Shown here: positions 29,839 through 37,749 of the stretch, piece after piece | How the letters are laid out: the number at the start of each line of letters is the position of its first letter | Position numbering within the stretch: the first letter of the stretch is position 1 | NCBI RefSeq assembly: GCF_900060185.1 | Contig: NZ_FIZY01000006.1 | Span: 62,001 to 126,000, forward strand | Length of the DNA: 64,000 nt | Origin: Grimontia marina | GTDB taxonomy: Bacteria > Pseudomonadota > Gammaproteobacteria > Enterobacterales > Vibrionaceae | Reading direction: 5' to 3' | Program-made: the position numbers and the translations under genes | Notes under the pieces: generated by a model | What the model was told of the DNA's origin: nothing | The model's input: only the letters and a program-made list of their open reading frames with translations | Database searches by the model: none

Positions 29839-30903
29839 ATGGCACTCGTTAGTATGAGACAAATGCTAGATCACGCTGCAGAGCAAGGATATGGCGTCCC
29901 TGCTTTTAACGTGAACAATATGGAACAGGTTCACGCCATTATGGGGGCAGCTGCCGCCTGCGATGCACCTGTGATTCTTCAAGCTTCTGCCGGCGCGCGT
30001 ACCTATGCCGGTGCGAGTTTTCTCCGCCACCTAATGCTGGCTTCAGTAGAGCAGTGGCCTTCAATTCCAGTTGTGGTTCACCAGGATCACGGCGCTTCAC
30101 CTGCGGTGTGTTTGCAATCGATCCAACAGGGGTTCACCTCCGTCATGATGGACGGCTCATTGCATGAAGATATGAAAACACCTGCAAGTTACGAATATAA
30201 CTGCGACGTGACCGCGAAGGTAGTGGAAATGTCCCACGCCTGCGGCGTATCGGTTGAAGGAGAACTTGGCTGTCTTGGCTCATTGGAAACAGGTACTGCT
30301 GGTGAAGAAGATGGCTCCGGCGCTGAGGGTGTGTTAAGTCATGATCAACTTCTGACCGACCCAGAAGAAGCCGCGATGTTCGTGCGACAAACTGGGGTGG
30401 ATGCATTGGCTATCGCAATCGGCACCAGCCATGGCGCGTACAAGTTTACCCGACCGCCAACGGGTGACATTCTTGCGATTGACCGAGTAAAAGCAATTCA
30501 CGAAAGGATCCCTGATACACATCTCGTGATGCACGGTTCATCTTCTGTTCCTCAGGATTGGTTGCAAATTATCAATGAGTTTGGCGGCGACATGGGCGAA
30601 ACCTATGGTGTGCCGGTAGACGAAATTGTGGAGGGCATCCGCCACGGGGTACGCAAAGTGAATATCGATACCGACCTCCGCATGGCGAGCACTGGAGCAG
30701 TCCGTCGTTTCCTTGCTCAGAATCCAAGTAACTTTGATCCACGCAAGTTTCTTGCTGCCGCAACGAAAGCCATGGAGGCACTCTGTAAGGAGCGTTATGA
30801 AGCCTTTGGCTGTGCGGGTATGGCATCGCAGATCAAGCCAATAAACCTTGAAGACATGTCAACGCGATATGCTTCGGGTGAATTAGACCCTTCCGTCAGA
30901 TGA
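29839..30903 (+). CDS. cbbA: Class II fructose/sedoheptulose-bisphosphate aldolase
   Basis: 354-aa zinc-dependent aldolase of the Calvin-cycle (type B) class II subgroup. Zn ligands lie in VVHQDHG (about residue 82), [11 protein letters not shown] (Glu region) and later His residues in IGTSHGAYK and LVMHGSSS. It makes fructose- and sedoheptulose-bisphosphates. The start at 29839 (MALVSMRQ) follows AAGGAGAGAG. It lies 36 bp after cbbT and 45 bp before cbbP. Confidence 0.94.
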   Translation: MALVSMRQMLDHAAEQGYGVPAFNVNNMEQVHAIMGAAAACDAPVILQASAGARTYAGASFLRHLMLASVEQWPSIPVVVHQDHGASPAVCLQSIQQGFTSVMMDGSLHEDMKTPASYEYNCDVTAKVVEMSHACGVSVEGELGCLGSLETGTAGEEDGSGAEGVLSHDQLLTDPEEAAMFVRQTGVDALAIAIGTSHGAYKFTRPPTGDILAIDRVKAIHERIPDTHLVMHGSSSVPQDWLQIINEFGGDMGETYGVPVDEIVEGIRHGVRKVNIDTDLRMASTGAVRRFLAQNPSNFDPRKFLAAATKAMEALCKERYEAFGCAGMASQIKPINLEDMSTRYASGELDPSVR

Positions 30904-30948
30904 GTTCTAGCTGATTGTTACTCACATTCCATCTGAAGGAGAAAAACT

Positions 30949-31875
30949 ATGTCTGTAAAACATCCTATTGTGGCGGTAACTGGCTCATCTGGAGCAGGAA
31001 CGTCCACAGTAAAAAATGCGATGGAGCAAATTTTCCGTCGTAACCAATTTCAAGCTGCAGTTATTGAAGGCGACAGCTACCACAAATACGACCGTGCCGA
31101 CATGCGCGAGCGTCTAAAACGCGCCCAGGAAAAGGGTAAAAACCTAAGTCACTTTGGCCCTGAAGGTAACGACTTCTGCGAGCTCGAAAAGACATTTCGT
31201 GCATACGCTGAAACAGGCACCGGACTGCGACGTTACTACATCCACAATGAAGAAGAAGCAATGCTTCACGGTTCGAAACCTGGCACCTTCACTCAGTGGT
31301 CGTCAATTCCAGAAGGCTCAGACCTTCTCTTCTATGAAGGTCTGCACGGCGGTGTTGTAACCTCTAACAGTAATGTAGCGCAATACGTGGATCTGCTTAT
31401 TGGTGTCGTGCCGATTGTTAATCTTGAATGGATTCAGAAAATCCATAGAGATACCAATGTGCGTGGTTATAGCCGAGAAGCGGTAACGGACACTATTTTG
31501 CGTCGTATGCACGATTACGTTCATTACATCACACCACAGTTCTCGCTGACGGATATCAACTTCCAGCGTGTTCCCATGGTAGATACATCAAACCCCTTTA
31601 TCTCCCGAGATATTCCAACGTTGGATGAAAGCATGGTGGTGATCCGTTTCCGCGATCCAAAGAAAGCCGGTGTCGATTTCCAATACCTTCTTAACATGAT
31701 TGATGGTTCAGTCATGTCACGCCGCAATAACATTGTAGTGCCGGGTGGGAAAATGGGTTTAGCGATGGAGCTCATCATGCAGCCATTAATTGAGGAGCTA
31801 GTGCTGCATGGCTCAAACCGAGTAAGTGTTGAAACCACTCATGACCGCTTTTCAAAGCGCGTCCCCGCGCTTTAA
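30949..31875 (+). CDS. cbbP: Phosphoribulokinase
   Basis: 308-aa proteobacterial phosphoribulokinase that makes ribulose-1,5-bisphosphate from ribulose-5-phosphate and ATP, the second enzyme unique to the cycle. The P-loop is GSSGAGTST (about residues 12-20); EGDSYHKYDR follows, and the body has LFYEGLHGGVV. Some vibrios carry a related kinase without RuBisCO, but here it lies inside a full cbb operon with AAGGAGAAA before the ATG. It ends 9 bp before cbbF. Confidence 0.95.
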   Translation: MSVKHPIVAVTGSSGAGTSTVKNAMEQIFRRNQFQAAVIEGDSYHKYDRADMRERLKRAQEKGKNLSHFGPEGNDFCELEKTFRAYAETGTGLRRYYIHNEEEAMLHGSKPGTFTQWSSIPEGSDLLFYEGLHGGVVTSNSNVAQYVDLLIGVVPIVNLEWIQKIHRDTNVRGYSREAVTDTILRRMHDYVHYITPQFSLTDINFQRVPMVDTSNPFISRDIPTLDESMVVIRFRDPKKAGVDFQYLLNMIDGSVMSRRNNIVVPGGKMGLAMELIMQPLIEELVLHGSNRVSVETTHDRFSKRVPAL

Positions 31876-31884
31876 GGAGGCAAT

Positions 31885-32934
31885 ATGATCAGGAAAGGGA
31901 CAACATTTACCCGGTTTATTATCGAAGATCTGAGAAAGCTTCCGGAAGCAACGGGAGACTTTACGCTTTTGTTAAGCACAATCGTCACTGCATGTAAGGA
32001 GATTGCTGATGATGTGAGCCGCGGACAGCTTATTAACGTGTTAGGATCCGCGGAAACTGAAAACATTCAGGGTGAAACCCAAAAGAAACTTGATGTCATT
32101 TCTAACGATATCCTTATTCGCGCCCTTGAATGGTCTGGCCATCTTGGTGGCATGGCGTCAGAAGAGATGGAGGAAGCGTATCCGATCCCGGCCAAATTCC
32201 CTAAGGGAAAATACCTGCTGGTCTTTGACCCGCTTGATGGCTCATCAAATACCGAAGTGAATGTGTCGATTGGGACAATCTTTTCCATTCTTCGCTGCCC
32301 GCCGGGTATTGTCGAGCCTACCGAAGATGATTTCCTTCAGGCAGGAGCAAAACAAGTCTGTGCGGGGTATGTTCTATATGGACCCGCTACCAATCTGGTG
32401 CTGACGACGGGTCAGGGTGTGAATGGATTCACCCTGGATAGAGACATTGGCGAATTTATCCTCACACATCCAAAGCTAACTATCCCGGAAAAAACCAACG
32501 AGTTTGCCATCAATATGTCGAATCAGCGCCACTGGGAACCTGCAGTGAAACGCTATATCGACGAAGTGGTAGCCGGACAAGAAGGGCCAAGAGGAAGGGA
32601 CTTCAACACTCGCTGGGTTGCATCCATGGTCGCAGAAGTCCATCGAATCCTGATGCGGGGTGGCATCTTCCTTTATCCCAAAGATAACCGAGAGAATGTG
32701 AAAGAAGGGCGCCTACGTCTCCTTTATGAAGCGAATCCCATGAGCTTCATCATTGAGCAAGCTGGAGGTGCGGCATCAACGGGAAGAGAGCGGATCCTTT
32801 CCGTAAAGCCACAAAGGTTACACCAACGCATCCCCGTCATTATTGGTGCAAGAGAGGAGGTTGAGCGGGTAGAGCGCTATCACCTGACAATGGATAAATT
32901 ACAGAGTGAATCCCCGCAAACCACCATTGGCTAG
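31885..32934 (+). CDS. cbbF: Class I fructose-1,6-bisphosphatase (CbbF)
   Basis: 349-aa FBPase. Active-site motif [18 protein letters not shown] (metal-binding Asp residues) near residue 115; the [17 protein letters not shown] segment near residue 280 is diagnostic. It dephosphorylates fructose-1,6-bisphosphate and, in some autotrophs, sedoheptulose-1,7-bisphosphate too. Last gene of cbbTAPF, with AAGGAGGC before the ATG and a terminator after it. Confidence 0.94.
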   Translation: MIRKGTTFTRFIIEDLRKLPEATGDFTLLLSTIVTACKEIADDVSRGQLINVLGSAETENIQGETQKKLDVISNDILIRALEWSGHLGGMASEEMEEAYPIPAKFPKGKYLLVFDPLDGSSNTEVNVSIGTIFSILRCPPGIVEPTEDDFLQAGAKQVCAGYVLYGPATNLVLTTGQGVNGFTLDRDIGEFILTHPKLTIPEKTNEFAINMSNQRHWEPAVKRYIDEVVAGQEGPRGRDFNTRWVASMVAEVHRILMRGGIFLYPKDNRENVKEGRLRLLYEANPMSFIIEQAGGAASTGRERILSVKPQRLHQRIPVIIGAREEVERVERYHLTMDKLQSESPQTTIG

Positions 32935-32944
32935 TACCGGAAAA

Positions 32945-32969
32945 GGCCCACAAAAATGGGCCATTTTTT
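32945..32969 (+). terminator. Rho-independent terminator of cbbTAPF
   Basis: Stem GGCCCA / TGGGCC with a 6-base loop followed by ATTTTTTG, 10 bp after the cbbF stop. It separates the inositol-monophosphatase-family gene into its own transcript unless read through. Confidence 0.85.
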
Positions 32970-33024
32970 GCGAATAAACCAAATGGCACTAAAGCGTCGA
33001 TGACCAAAAGGAAAGGGGAGTAGA

Positions 33025-33903
33025 ATGAAGATGGAACCGTCAGATACCCATGAAAAAAACACACTGCAGACTTTATTGAAAATGACGGAAATAGATGTCA
33101 GATCTCTTCTGTCCGATATAGTGCGAAGTGCAGCAATCAAAGCGGTTTTACCAAAATTCCACCGAGGGATAGCGACATCAGACATCAACTACAAGGCTAA
33201 TTGTGACATTGTCACAGGTGCAGATTTGGAAATGCAACAGCTGCTAATAGAGGCACTAAGAACATATTGGCCGCAAATACCAGTCCTGGGAGAAGAACAG
33301 TCCCGGGCTATTCAATTCTCGATATTCGAAGAACAAGATCAGCCTTTTTGGGTATTAGATCCTATAGATGGCACCAGTAACTTTGCTTTTGGCATTCCTT
33401 ACTTCTGCACATCGCTCGCATTGCTTTACAAGGGTCAGGTTTGGTTGGGGCTGGTTTACGACCCGAATAGAGACGAGTTGTTTTATGCCACTTTGGGCAG
33501 AGGTGCAACATTGAACAGTATTGATTTAGACTTTACTGAACTGAAAGCATGCGACGACTTGAAGAGTTCTATGGCGTTGATCGACTTTAAACGCCTGCCC
33601 AAAGAATTGGCATCCCATCTGGCAGCTCATCCACCTTATCGCTCACAGCGCAGTTTTGGTGCTAGCGCTCTAGATTGGTGTTGGATTGCTGCTAATCGTT
33701 GTCAACTATACCTTCACGGCAATCAAAAGCTTTGGGATTACGTCGCTGGGAGTTTGATCCTGCAGGAGGCGGGTGGTGCTTGTTCGTCTTTTGATGGTAC
33801 AAAGATTTTTGATAACAGCATGCATTCAAAGGCGGTAATCGGAGCAACCTATCCGGATCTGTTTAGACAATGGCGCGATTATCTTGATCCATTTCTTTCG
33901 TAG
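33025..33903 (+). CDS. Inositol-monophosphatase-family sugar phosphatase
   Basis: 292-aa Mg-dependent phosphatase of the IMPase/HisN/CysQ superfamily. Metal motifs are LGEEQ (about residue 91), WVLDPIDGTSNFAFG (about residue 109) and WDYVAGSLILQEAGG (about residue 235). Family members hydrolyse inositol phosphates, histidinol phosphate, PAP or sugar bisphosphates. Same strand as cbbTAPF but behind its terminator. It could serve as an accessory sugar phosphatase for the cycle; a histidinol-phosphatase-like role is an equal alternative. It contains a perfect matS site. Confidence 0.82.
   Translation: MKMEPSDTHEKNTLQTLLKMTEIDVRSLLSDIVRSAAIKAVLPKFHRGIATSDINYKANCDIVTGADLEMQQLLIEALRTYWPQIPVLGEEQSRAIQFSIFEEQDQPFWVLDPIDGTSNFAFGIPYFCTSLALLYKGQVWLGLVYDPNRDELFYATLGRGATLNSIDLDFTELKACDDLKSSMALIDFKRLPKELASHLAAHPPYRSQRSFGASALDWCWIAANRCQLYLHGNQKLWDYVAGSLILQEAGGACSSFDGTKIFDNSMHSKAVIGATYPDLFRQWRDYLDPFLS
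33203..33215. promoter_or_regulatory. matS site (MatP-binding)
   Basis: GTGACATTGTCAC fits GTGACRNYGTCAC exactly, inside the IMPase-family gene and about 1.5 kb from dif. Confidence 0.85.
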
Positions 33904-34026
33904 CTTGAGGAAGGTTCCGAGTTCTACTGTTTGAGAGTTTTAGATACGAATTCTAATAATATAGGCATAGAATCTACGGGGGCGAACTAAGCTTTTCTTG
34001 TCTATATTATTGATATTGCGTGAACT

Positions 34027-34539
34027 ATGTGTATTCAAGAACTACGGAAAGAATTCGAAGCTGCGGTCGAAGTTGCGCAGGCAGAAGCCGACTATTACAA
34101 AAAATGGCAAGGTCGATTTCGGCGGGCGTCATTTTTTATCAGGGTATTTTCCGTATCCGCATTTTTGATAGCGACAGTTACAGCGTTTGGGGCGAAAGAT
34201 AGCGAGAAGCTTAGCTTGGCACTAATGGCAGTAGCCGGGATTCTGGGGATTTGTGACCAGGTATTCTTGATTAGTAGCAATTGGCGACGTTACGCCAAAG
34301 CTAGGTTAGAAATCGAGTTACTCATAGCGGTCGCCAACATTGAGTGGGCTGAACTGTTGAGCAAAATGACGAGTGAAGATGTCGTTAGCCCTGAACATCG
34401 ACAAGCAGCATTTCAGCTTTTCAAAAATTTGGTGAAGGACACCAAGGAAATTTCAATTTCGGAAACCAGAGGTTGGGATTCGGAGTTGGAAGTAGCAATG
34501 AAGCAACTTGGAGAACTGACCAAATCCAGCAACGGCTAA
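34027..34539 (+). CDS. Two-helix membrane protein, SLATT-like
   Basis: 170-aa protein with a charged N-terminal helix (1-30), two membrane helices (about 35-54 and 61-83), a SSNWRRYAKARLEIELL segment just after the second, then a long polar helical tail. This resembles SLATT domains, 2TM modules proposed as membrane-disrupting effectors in nucleotide-signalled defence. No SMODS, SLOG, TIR or other sensor gene is adjacent, so it would be a solo SLATT. It lies next to dif, outside the prophage. The assignment is by architecture only. Confidence 0.5.
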   Translation: MCIQELRKEFEAAVEVAQAEADYYKKWQGRFRRASFFIRVFSVSAFLIATVTAFGAKDSEKLSLALMAVAGILGICDQVFLISSNWRRYAKARLEIELLIAVANIEWAELLSKMTSEDVVSPEHRQAAFQLFKNLVKDTKEISISETRGWDSELEVAMKQLGELTKSSNG

Positions 34540-34635
34540 GCGGATTCCAGTGCAAAAGCTTTTCACGATAATTCACCAAAGCTAGAAGAACTCTGTTGGA
34601 ACAGAATGATCCGATATGAGCGTCTTAGAGAATTG

Positions 34636-34669
34636 GTAATTATCTATTTTATGGTAAATAGATAATTAC
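34636..34669. repeat. Perfect AT-rich inverted repeat near dif
   Basis: Arms GTAATTATCTATTT and AAATAGATAATTAC (14 bp, perfect) around a 6-base loop, about 80 bp left of dif and 100 bp after the SLATT-like gene. No T-tract follows, so it is a poor terminator. It could be a protein-binding dyad. The rest of 34540-34748 shows nothing else. Confidence 0.6.
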
Positions 34670-34748
34670 GTTCAATATACTGAAATCCTTGAAGAAAGCG
34701 GGTAATGACAGACATAGGAGGGGCAGATTTAGCGTAGCTATAGATAGT

Positions 34749-34776
34749 ATTTAACATAATATACATAATGCGCACT
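34749..34776. other. dif site (left prophage junction, attL)
   Basis: 28 bp read on the minus strand as XerC arm AGTGCGCATTA, centre TGTATA, XerD arm TTATGTTAAAT. As I recall, V. cholerae dif1 differs only in the last centre base (TGTATG). All parts of a working dif are present. It is also the left edge of the prophage: the centre and XerC arm recur at 45454-45464. Confidence 0.9.
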
Positions 34777-35026
34777 GAGAGCCTGATATTTAACAAATGC
34801 CCGTTTCCTGATTCGGTATCACTTCATGTTACTGATTTTAGACATTTTTTCCCGATACATTTCACCTGCGCTACCTTGCCTCGTTTCACTCACACTCTGC
34901 ATACTATTTTACGCAGTTTAACCCTGTTGCCTTCGTGCGTCCGGTTAAATCTGCTTTGCCGATGGTGCGCGCCGTCATTAATCGAAAAAAACATTCAAGC
35001 AACGGTTAGTTGTGTGAGGTAAACCC

Positions 35027-35455
35027 ATGTTACTTGATGCGTTCCGCGCGCTGTTCTGGCGTGAATTCAACTCGATACACGATGGCGCGGCCTATTTTCA
35101 TGTGCGACCTGTGACGGTCAAACGCTGGCTGGATGGCTCGACGCCACCCAATCCGATGGCTGAAAAACTGCTGATTATCAAAGCCCGCGGCTACCTGCCG
35201 AACGATTTGAACTGGCAAGGCTTTAAAGTCAATGAAGCCCGCGCCGTGATTATCACCCCGGATGGCCGCGAGTTTGCACCGCGTGAGCTGGAAGCCTTTC
35301 CGCTCTGGCGTGACCAGTACCACGCGCTGAAAGACCGCTACGGCCTGATTGAGCGCCCGCCTGTCAAACCTGCCGCCGCGCCTGTCACAATCTACCGAGG
35401 AGGGAAACGCAAGCAGCCCGCGCCGTGGATACCCACAAGGGACAAAATGAAGTGA
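35027..35455 (+). CDS. DUF3653-like phage protein, possible DNA-binding regulator
   Basis: 142-aa protein with an HTH-like segment near the start (AAYFHVRPVTVKRWLDGSTPPNP), then NWQGFKVNEARAVIITPDGREFAPRELEAF, a pattern I associate with DUF3653 proteins of Vibrio phages. It may be a small regulator. It has a GAGGTAAACCC ribosome-binding site and is one of two rightward genes in the prophage. A decayed copy lies just beyond the right junction (45624-45785). The 34777-35026 stretch between dif and this gene shows no convincing gene. Confidence 0.65.
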   Translation: MLLDAFRALFWREFNSIHDGAAYFHVRPVTVKRWLDGSTPPNPMAEKLLIIKARGYLPNDLNWQGFKVNEARAVIITPDGREFAPRELEAFPLWRDQYHALKDRYGLIERPPVKPAAAPVTIYRGGKRKQPAPWIPTRDKMK

Positions 35456-35465
35456 AGTAATAAAA

Positions 35466-35485
35466 AAGCCCGCGATTGCGGGCTT
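35466..35485 (+). terminator. Bidirectional terminator at the left end of the prophage
   Basis: Stem AAGCCCGC / GCGGGCTT with a GATT loop, flanked by an A-tract on the left and TCTTT on the right. It ends the rightward 35027 gene and the leftward 35494 gene. Confidence 0.85.
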
Positions 35486-35493
35486 CTTTGTAG

Positions 35494-35898
35494 TTAACGT
35501 TTTTCAATTTTATCTGACATGAATTGATAGACTTGAACAACCCAAGTCTCGGTGTGCTCTTCGATGTCTGAAAATTTAATTTGAAACTCTTCTTTTTTGG
35601 GGAGTTTGACGAGCGCTACGGTGCTGTTGCGAGGTATCATTGAAAAAACTTTCACGTCACCTAAACAGACTTTAACTGAATTTAGGACGCTAGTAGCTTC
35701 AAACTTGACGTCACGAGACTGTTTATTGATTTTTTCAACTGCATTTTGCATTGCATTGTAAAGAGCGTCTGCCTGCTTTTGCACGATGTTGTCCTTTTCT
35801 TCCTGCTCCAACCTTGCCTTTTCTTTTTTCAGCCTGTCAGATTCAATATTGGCTTTTCGTTGTGCATCAATTTTGTTTAGGGACTCTTCTAAAGACAT
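35494..35898 (-). CDS. Coiled-coil hypothetical protein (possible phage cargo)
   Basis: 134-aa protein with a highly charged N-terminal coiled coil (about residues 1-65, rich in Lys, Glu and Gln) and a globular C-terminal part with beta-like segments (KEEFQIKFSDIEEHTETWVV). I do not recognise it. It is AT-rich compared with the GC-rich phage structural genes, is separated from them by a 146-bp gap and has its own ribosome-binding site (AGGAGGTATC). This suggests an added cargo (moron) gene rather than a core one. Confidence 0.6.
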   Translation of the reverse strand: MSLEESLNKIDAQRKANIESDRLKKEKARLEQEEKDNIVQKQADALYNAMQNAVEKINKQSRDVKFEATSVLNSVKVCLGDVKVFSMIPRNSTVALVKLPKKEEFQIKFSDIEEHTETWVVQVYQFMSDKIEKR

Positions 35899-36044
35899 TG
35901 CTGATACCTCCTATATGTTAAACAGCCATACATATATGGGGGTTATTGCATAATTTTCAATGCTTACTAAGAAAATATTTTCATTATTTTCAATTGATTA
36001 AAAAAGCCGCACTGTGGCGACTTTGTGTTCGAACCTAGCACTAA

Positions 36045-36194
36045 CTAAAACAGCTTTCTCTGCTTTCTGGCTTTTGCGCCTTTCTTGCCTGCGGCGCTCA
36101 ATACCTTTTTCATCCGGGTGCGAAATTTGGCGTCATTCTTCCACTTGCGCGCGGTGGCCTGACCGCCCTTTTTACCTGCCTGCTTGACGTTCAT
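36045..36194 (-). CDS. Small highly basic phage protein
   Basis: 49 aa with about 19 Lys/Arg residues (for example ARKWKND, RMKKVLSAAGKKGAKARKQRK) and few acidic ones. The composition suggests a DNA-binding or DNA-condensing virion protein. It has AAAGGATAAA upstream and follows the next small gene by 3 bp at the end of the leftward late operon. Confidence 0.7.
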   Translation of the reverse strand: MNVKQAGKKGGQATARKWKNDAKFRTRMKKVLSAAGKKGAKARKQRKLF

Positions 36195-36197
36195 GTT

Positions 36198-36338
36198 TTA
36201 TCCTTTCAATCGTTTCATGGCCAGCGCACCAATCACCACGACGAACCCTGCCAGCAACATAGTGCGTTCAGACACGTCTATGGTGAATTTCAGCGGCTCC
36301 GGGGTGGCGACGTTTACGCCAAATTCGTTCGGTATCAT
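36198..36338 (-). CDS. Small phage membrane protein
   Basis: 46 aa with one membrane helix (TMLLAGFVVVIGALAM, about residues 26-41) and a basic C-terminus (KRLKG). It overlaps the upstream gene by 4 bp. Virions of PM2-like phages contain an internal membrane rich in such one-helix proteins; that role is inferred. Confidence 0.7.
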   Translation of the reverse strand: MIPNEFGVNVATPEPLKFTIDVSERTMLLAGFVVVIGALAMKRLKG

Positions 36339-36460
36339 GCGACCTCCATCCGGGTTTCAATGACGGTAATGCGTCGCTCCATACGCCAAATCAGCAGCCC
36401 CACCCCAATTAGCAATGGAGAAAGCCCCATTTGATTCAGTTCAATGAGCGTTTGACCCAT
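36335..36460 (-). CDS. Small phage membrane protein
   Basis: 41 aa with one short membrane helix (LSPLLIGVGLLIWRM) followed by a basic stretch (ERRITVIETRMEVA). Its start overlaps the preceding stop by one base and its stop overlaps the next start by 4 bp, so it is translationally coupled on both sides. A candidate virion membrane or lysis accessory protein. Confidence 0.65.
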   Translation of the reverse strand: MGQTLIELNQMGLSPLLIGVGLLIWRMERRITVIETRMEVA

Positions 36461-36684
36461 TACGCCCCCTTGAACTGGTCGCGAACGGTTTCCCAGAAAC
36501 CGACCGCAAACGGAATCGCTGCGCCAACAATGCCGCCATAGCTGACGCCTGCATCAGTCACGGTCGCGGTGAATAAATGCCCCTGACCGCTTGCCAGTGC
36601 CACGCCTGAGCCAATCAGCGCCAGCCCGCGCACCGTGGAGGGTTGTTTCAAACGGCGCTTTAACGCCTCAAGATAGTTAGCCAT
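36460..36684 (-). CDS. Phage membrane protein, possible holin
   Basis: 74 aa with a basic N-terminus (YLEALKRRLKQPSTVRG) and two hydrophobic segments (about residues 20-34 and 47-62) ending in WETVRDQFKG. Size and topology suit a small holin or a virion membrane protein. Lies two genes away from the lysin gene and overlaps its upstream neighbour by 8 bp. Confidence 0.6.
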   Translation of the reverse strand: MANYLEALKRRLKQPSTVRGLALIGSGVALASGQGHLFTATVTDAGVSYGGIVGAAIPFAVGFWETVRDQFKGA

Positions 36685-37087
36685 TAAATGAAATCTCCTG
36701 ATTAATGAGCGGACGGTAACGGGGCAGCATCGCCCCGCCCCGTTCCCCGAAAAGTTTGGTCAGTGCAGGTTGCCACGGCTCCCAATTCCAAAGCGTTGCT
36801 TCTGCCTCTGGGGTTAACCGGTACTCGCTGGTGAGGTAGAAATCACGAATCATCAACGGGCGTAATTCCACCTCATAAGAGCCGCTTTGCCATTGGGTGA
36901 ACTCAGCGAGCAGCGAGCCCGCCGGGGCGGTAGCGTCGCTCACTGCGTCATTGACCGCACTGACGGCCTTACCTGCCAGTTTTCGCGTGAGGTACCACAC
37001 CGCCACGCCACCCAAGACGACGAAACCTAAATCGACCAGACGCCGATTAAGCGAGGGCGATAGCTTGAGTGATGAGGTCATCGTCAT
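36677..37087 (-). CDS. Phage membrane-anchored protein
   Basis: 136 aa with one membrane helix (LVDLGFVVLGGVAVWYL, about residues 17-33), a linker (VNDAVSDATA), then a soluble part rich in Trp (WNWEPWQPAL). Unknown family; likely a virion membrane protein. It overlaps the lysin gene by 41 bp, a compact arrangement normal for small phages. Confidence 0.6.
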   Translation of the reverse strand: MTMTSSLKLSPSLNRRLVDLGFVVLGGVAVWYLTRKLAGKAVSAVNDAVSDATAPAGSLLAEFTQWQSGSYEVELRPLMIRDFYLTSEYRLTPEAEATLWNWEPWQPALTKLFGERGGAMLPRYRPLINQEISFNG

Positions 37088-37499
37088 AAGGCTGCATCCC
37101 GTTTTCGTGTTTGATAATGGTTTTCAGCAATAGCGGATAGTGACCCAATCCCAACGGCGCGTCAGGCGAGACACCAAGTCTAGAAGCCACATGATGGATA
37201 TACGCCTCTGTGTTGTTTTCATGGGATGGCGCCCAGCGGTTGATAATGCCGCGCACCGTGTGAATCTGATGCTTGTGGCGGTAAGTCATCAGCACGCGGT
37301 AAAGCGCACGAATCCCCCACTGTGGCGCGTCGAAGATGATAAAACGGCCATCATTGCCGCGATAGCCTTTCCACGGTGTGCCGTTGTCTTCGATGTTGCC
37401 CGGGTTATGGTTGCGGATGCCTCGCGGCGAACTGGATGATTTAGAGAGCATCAACACCCCCGCCAGTGCCGCCAGAATCAACAGGTGTTGCTGCTTCAT
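37047..37499 (-). CDS. Phage lysin / virion-associated transglycosylase-like protein
   Basis: 150 aa. A short N-terminal helix (LLILAALAGVLML) precedes a domain beginning RGIRNHNPGNIEDNGTPWKG and continuing with IFDAPQWGIRALYRVLMTY, a pattern of lysozyme-like proteins in tailless and tailed phage virions (structural protein P5 type). It probably opens the peptidoglycan at entry or exit. The N-terminal helix suggests attachment to the virion membrane. Confidence 0.7.
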   Translation of the reverse strand: MKQQHLLILAALAGVLMLSKSSSSPRGIRNHNPGNIEDNGTPWKGYRGNDGRFIIFDAPQWGIRALYRVLMTYRHKHQIHTVRGIINRWAPSHENNTEAYIHHVASRLGVSPDAPLGLGHYPLLLKTIIKHENGMQPYDDDLITQAIALA

Positions 37500-37749
37500 C
37501 GGCCTTTTCCTTTTCTACGGCGCGTTGATGTTCATCCAACAGCCACGCATAGTGCTTATCAAACTCTGTCTGCGTCAGGGCGCTATTATTGCGGGCGTCG
37601 GTGTATTCCACCTCGCCGCGTCCGGTCACGGTGTCAAAATGCACCGCCCATTCCCCGCGACGCATTTCAAAGCCGCCATGCGGCCTCATGTCAACGCCTA
37701 CGCCGTTAACAATGATGAGTTGGTCTTGTGTGATGGCTGTGATTTTCAT
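37441..37749 (-). CDS. Phage protein, receptor-binding or chaperone candidate
   Basis: 102 aa, no membrane helix, with YTDARNNSALTQTEFDKHYAWLLDEHQ and a Gly-rich tail (DSGGTGGG). Size and position after a collar-like fibre gene resemble small tail-fibre assembly or structural proteins, but I cannot name a family. Overlaps the lysin gene by 59 bp and the fibre gene by 4 bp. Confidence 0.55.
   Translation of the reverse strand: MKITAITQDQLIIVNGVGVDMRPHGGFEMRRGEWAVHFDTVTGRGEVEYTDARNNSALTQTEFDKHYAWLLDEHQRAVEKEKADEAATPVDSGGTGGGVDAL

Noticed and set aside
34768-35022. 84-aa reading frame beginning inside dif
   Set aside because: It starts within the dif arm, has no ribosome-binding site and no protein-like pattern.
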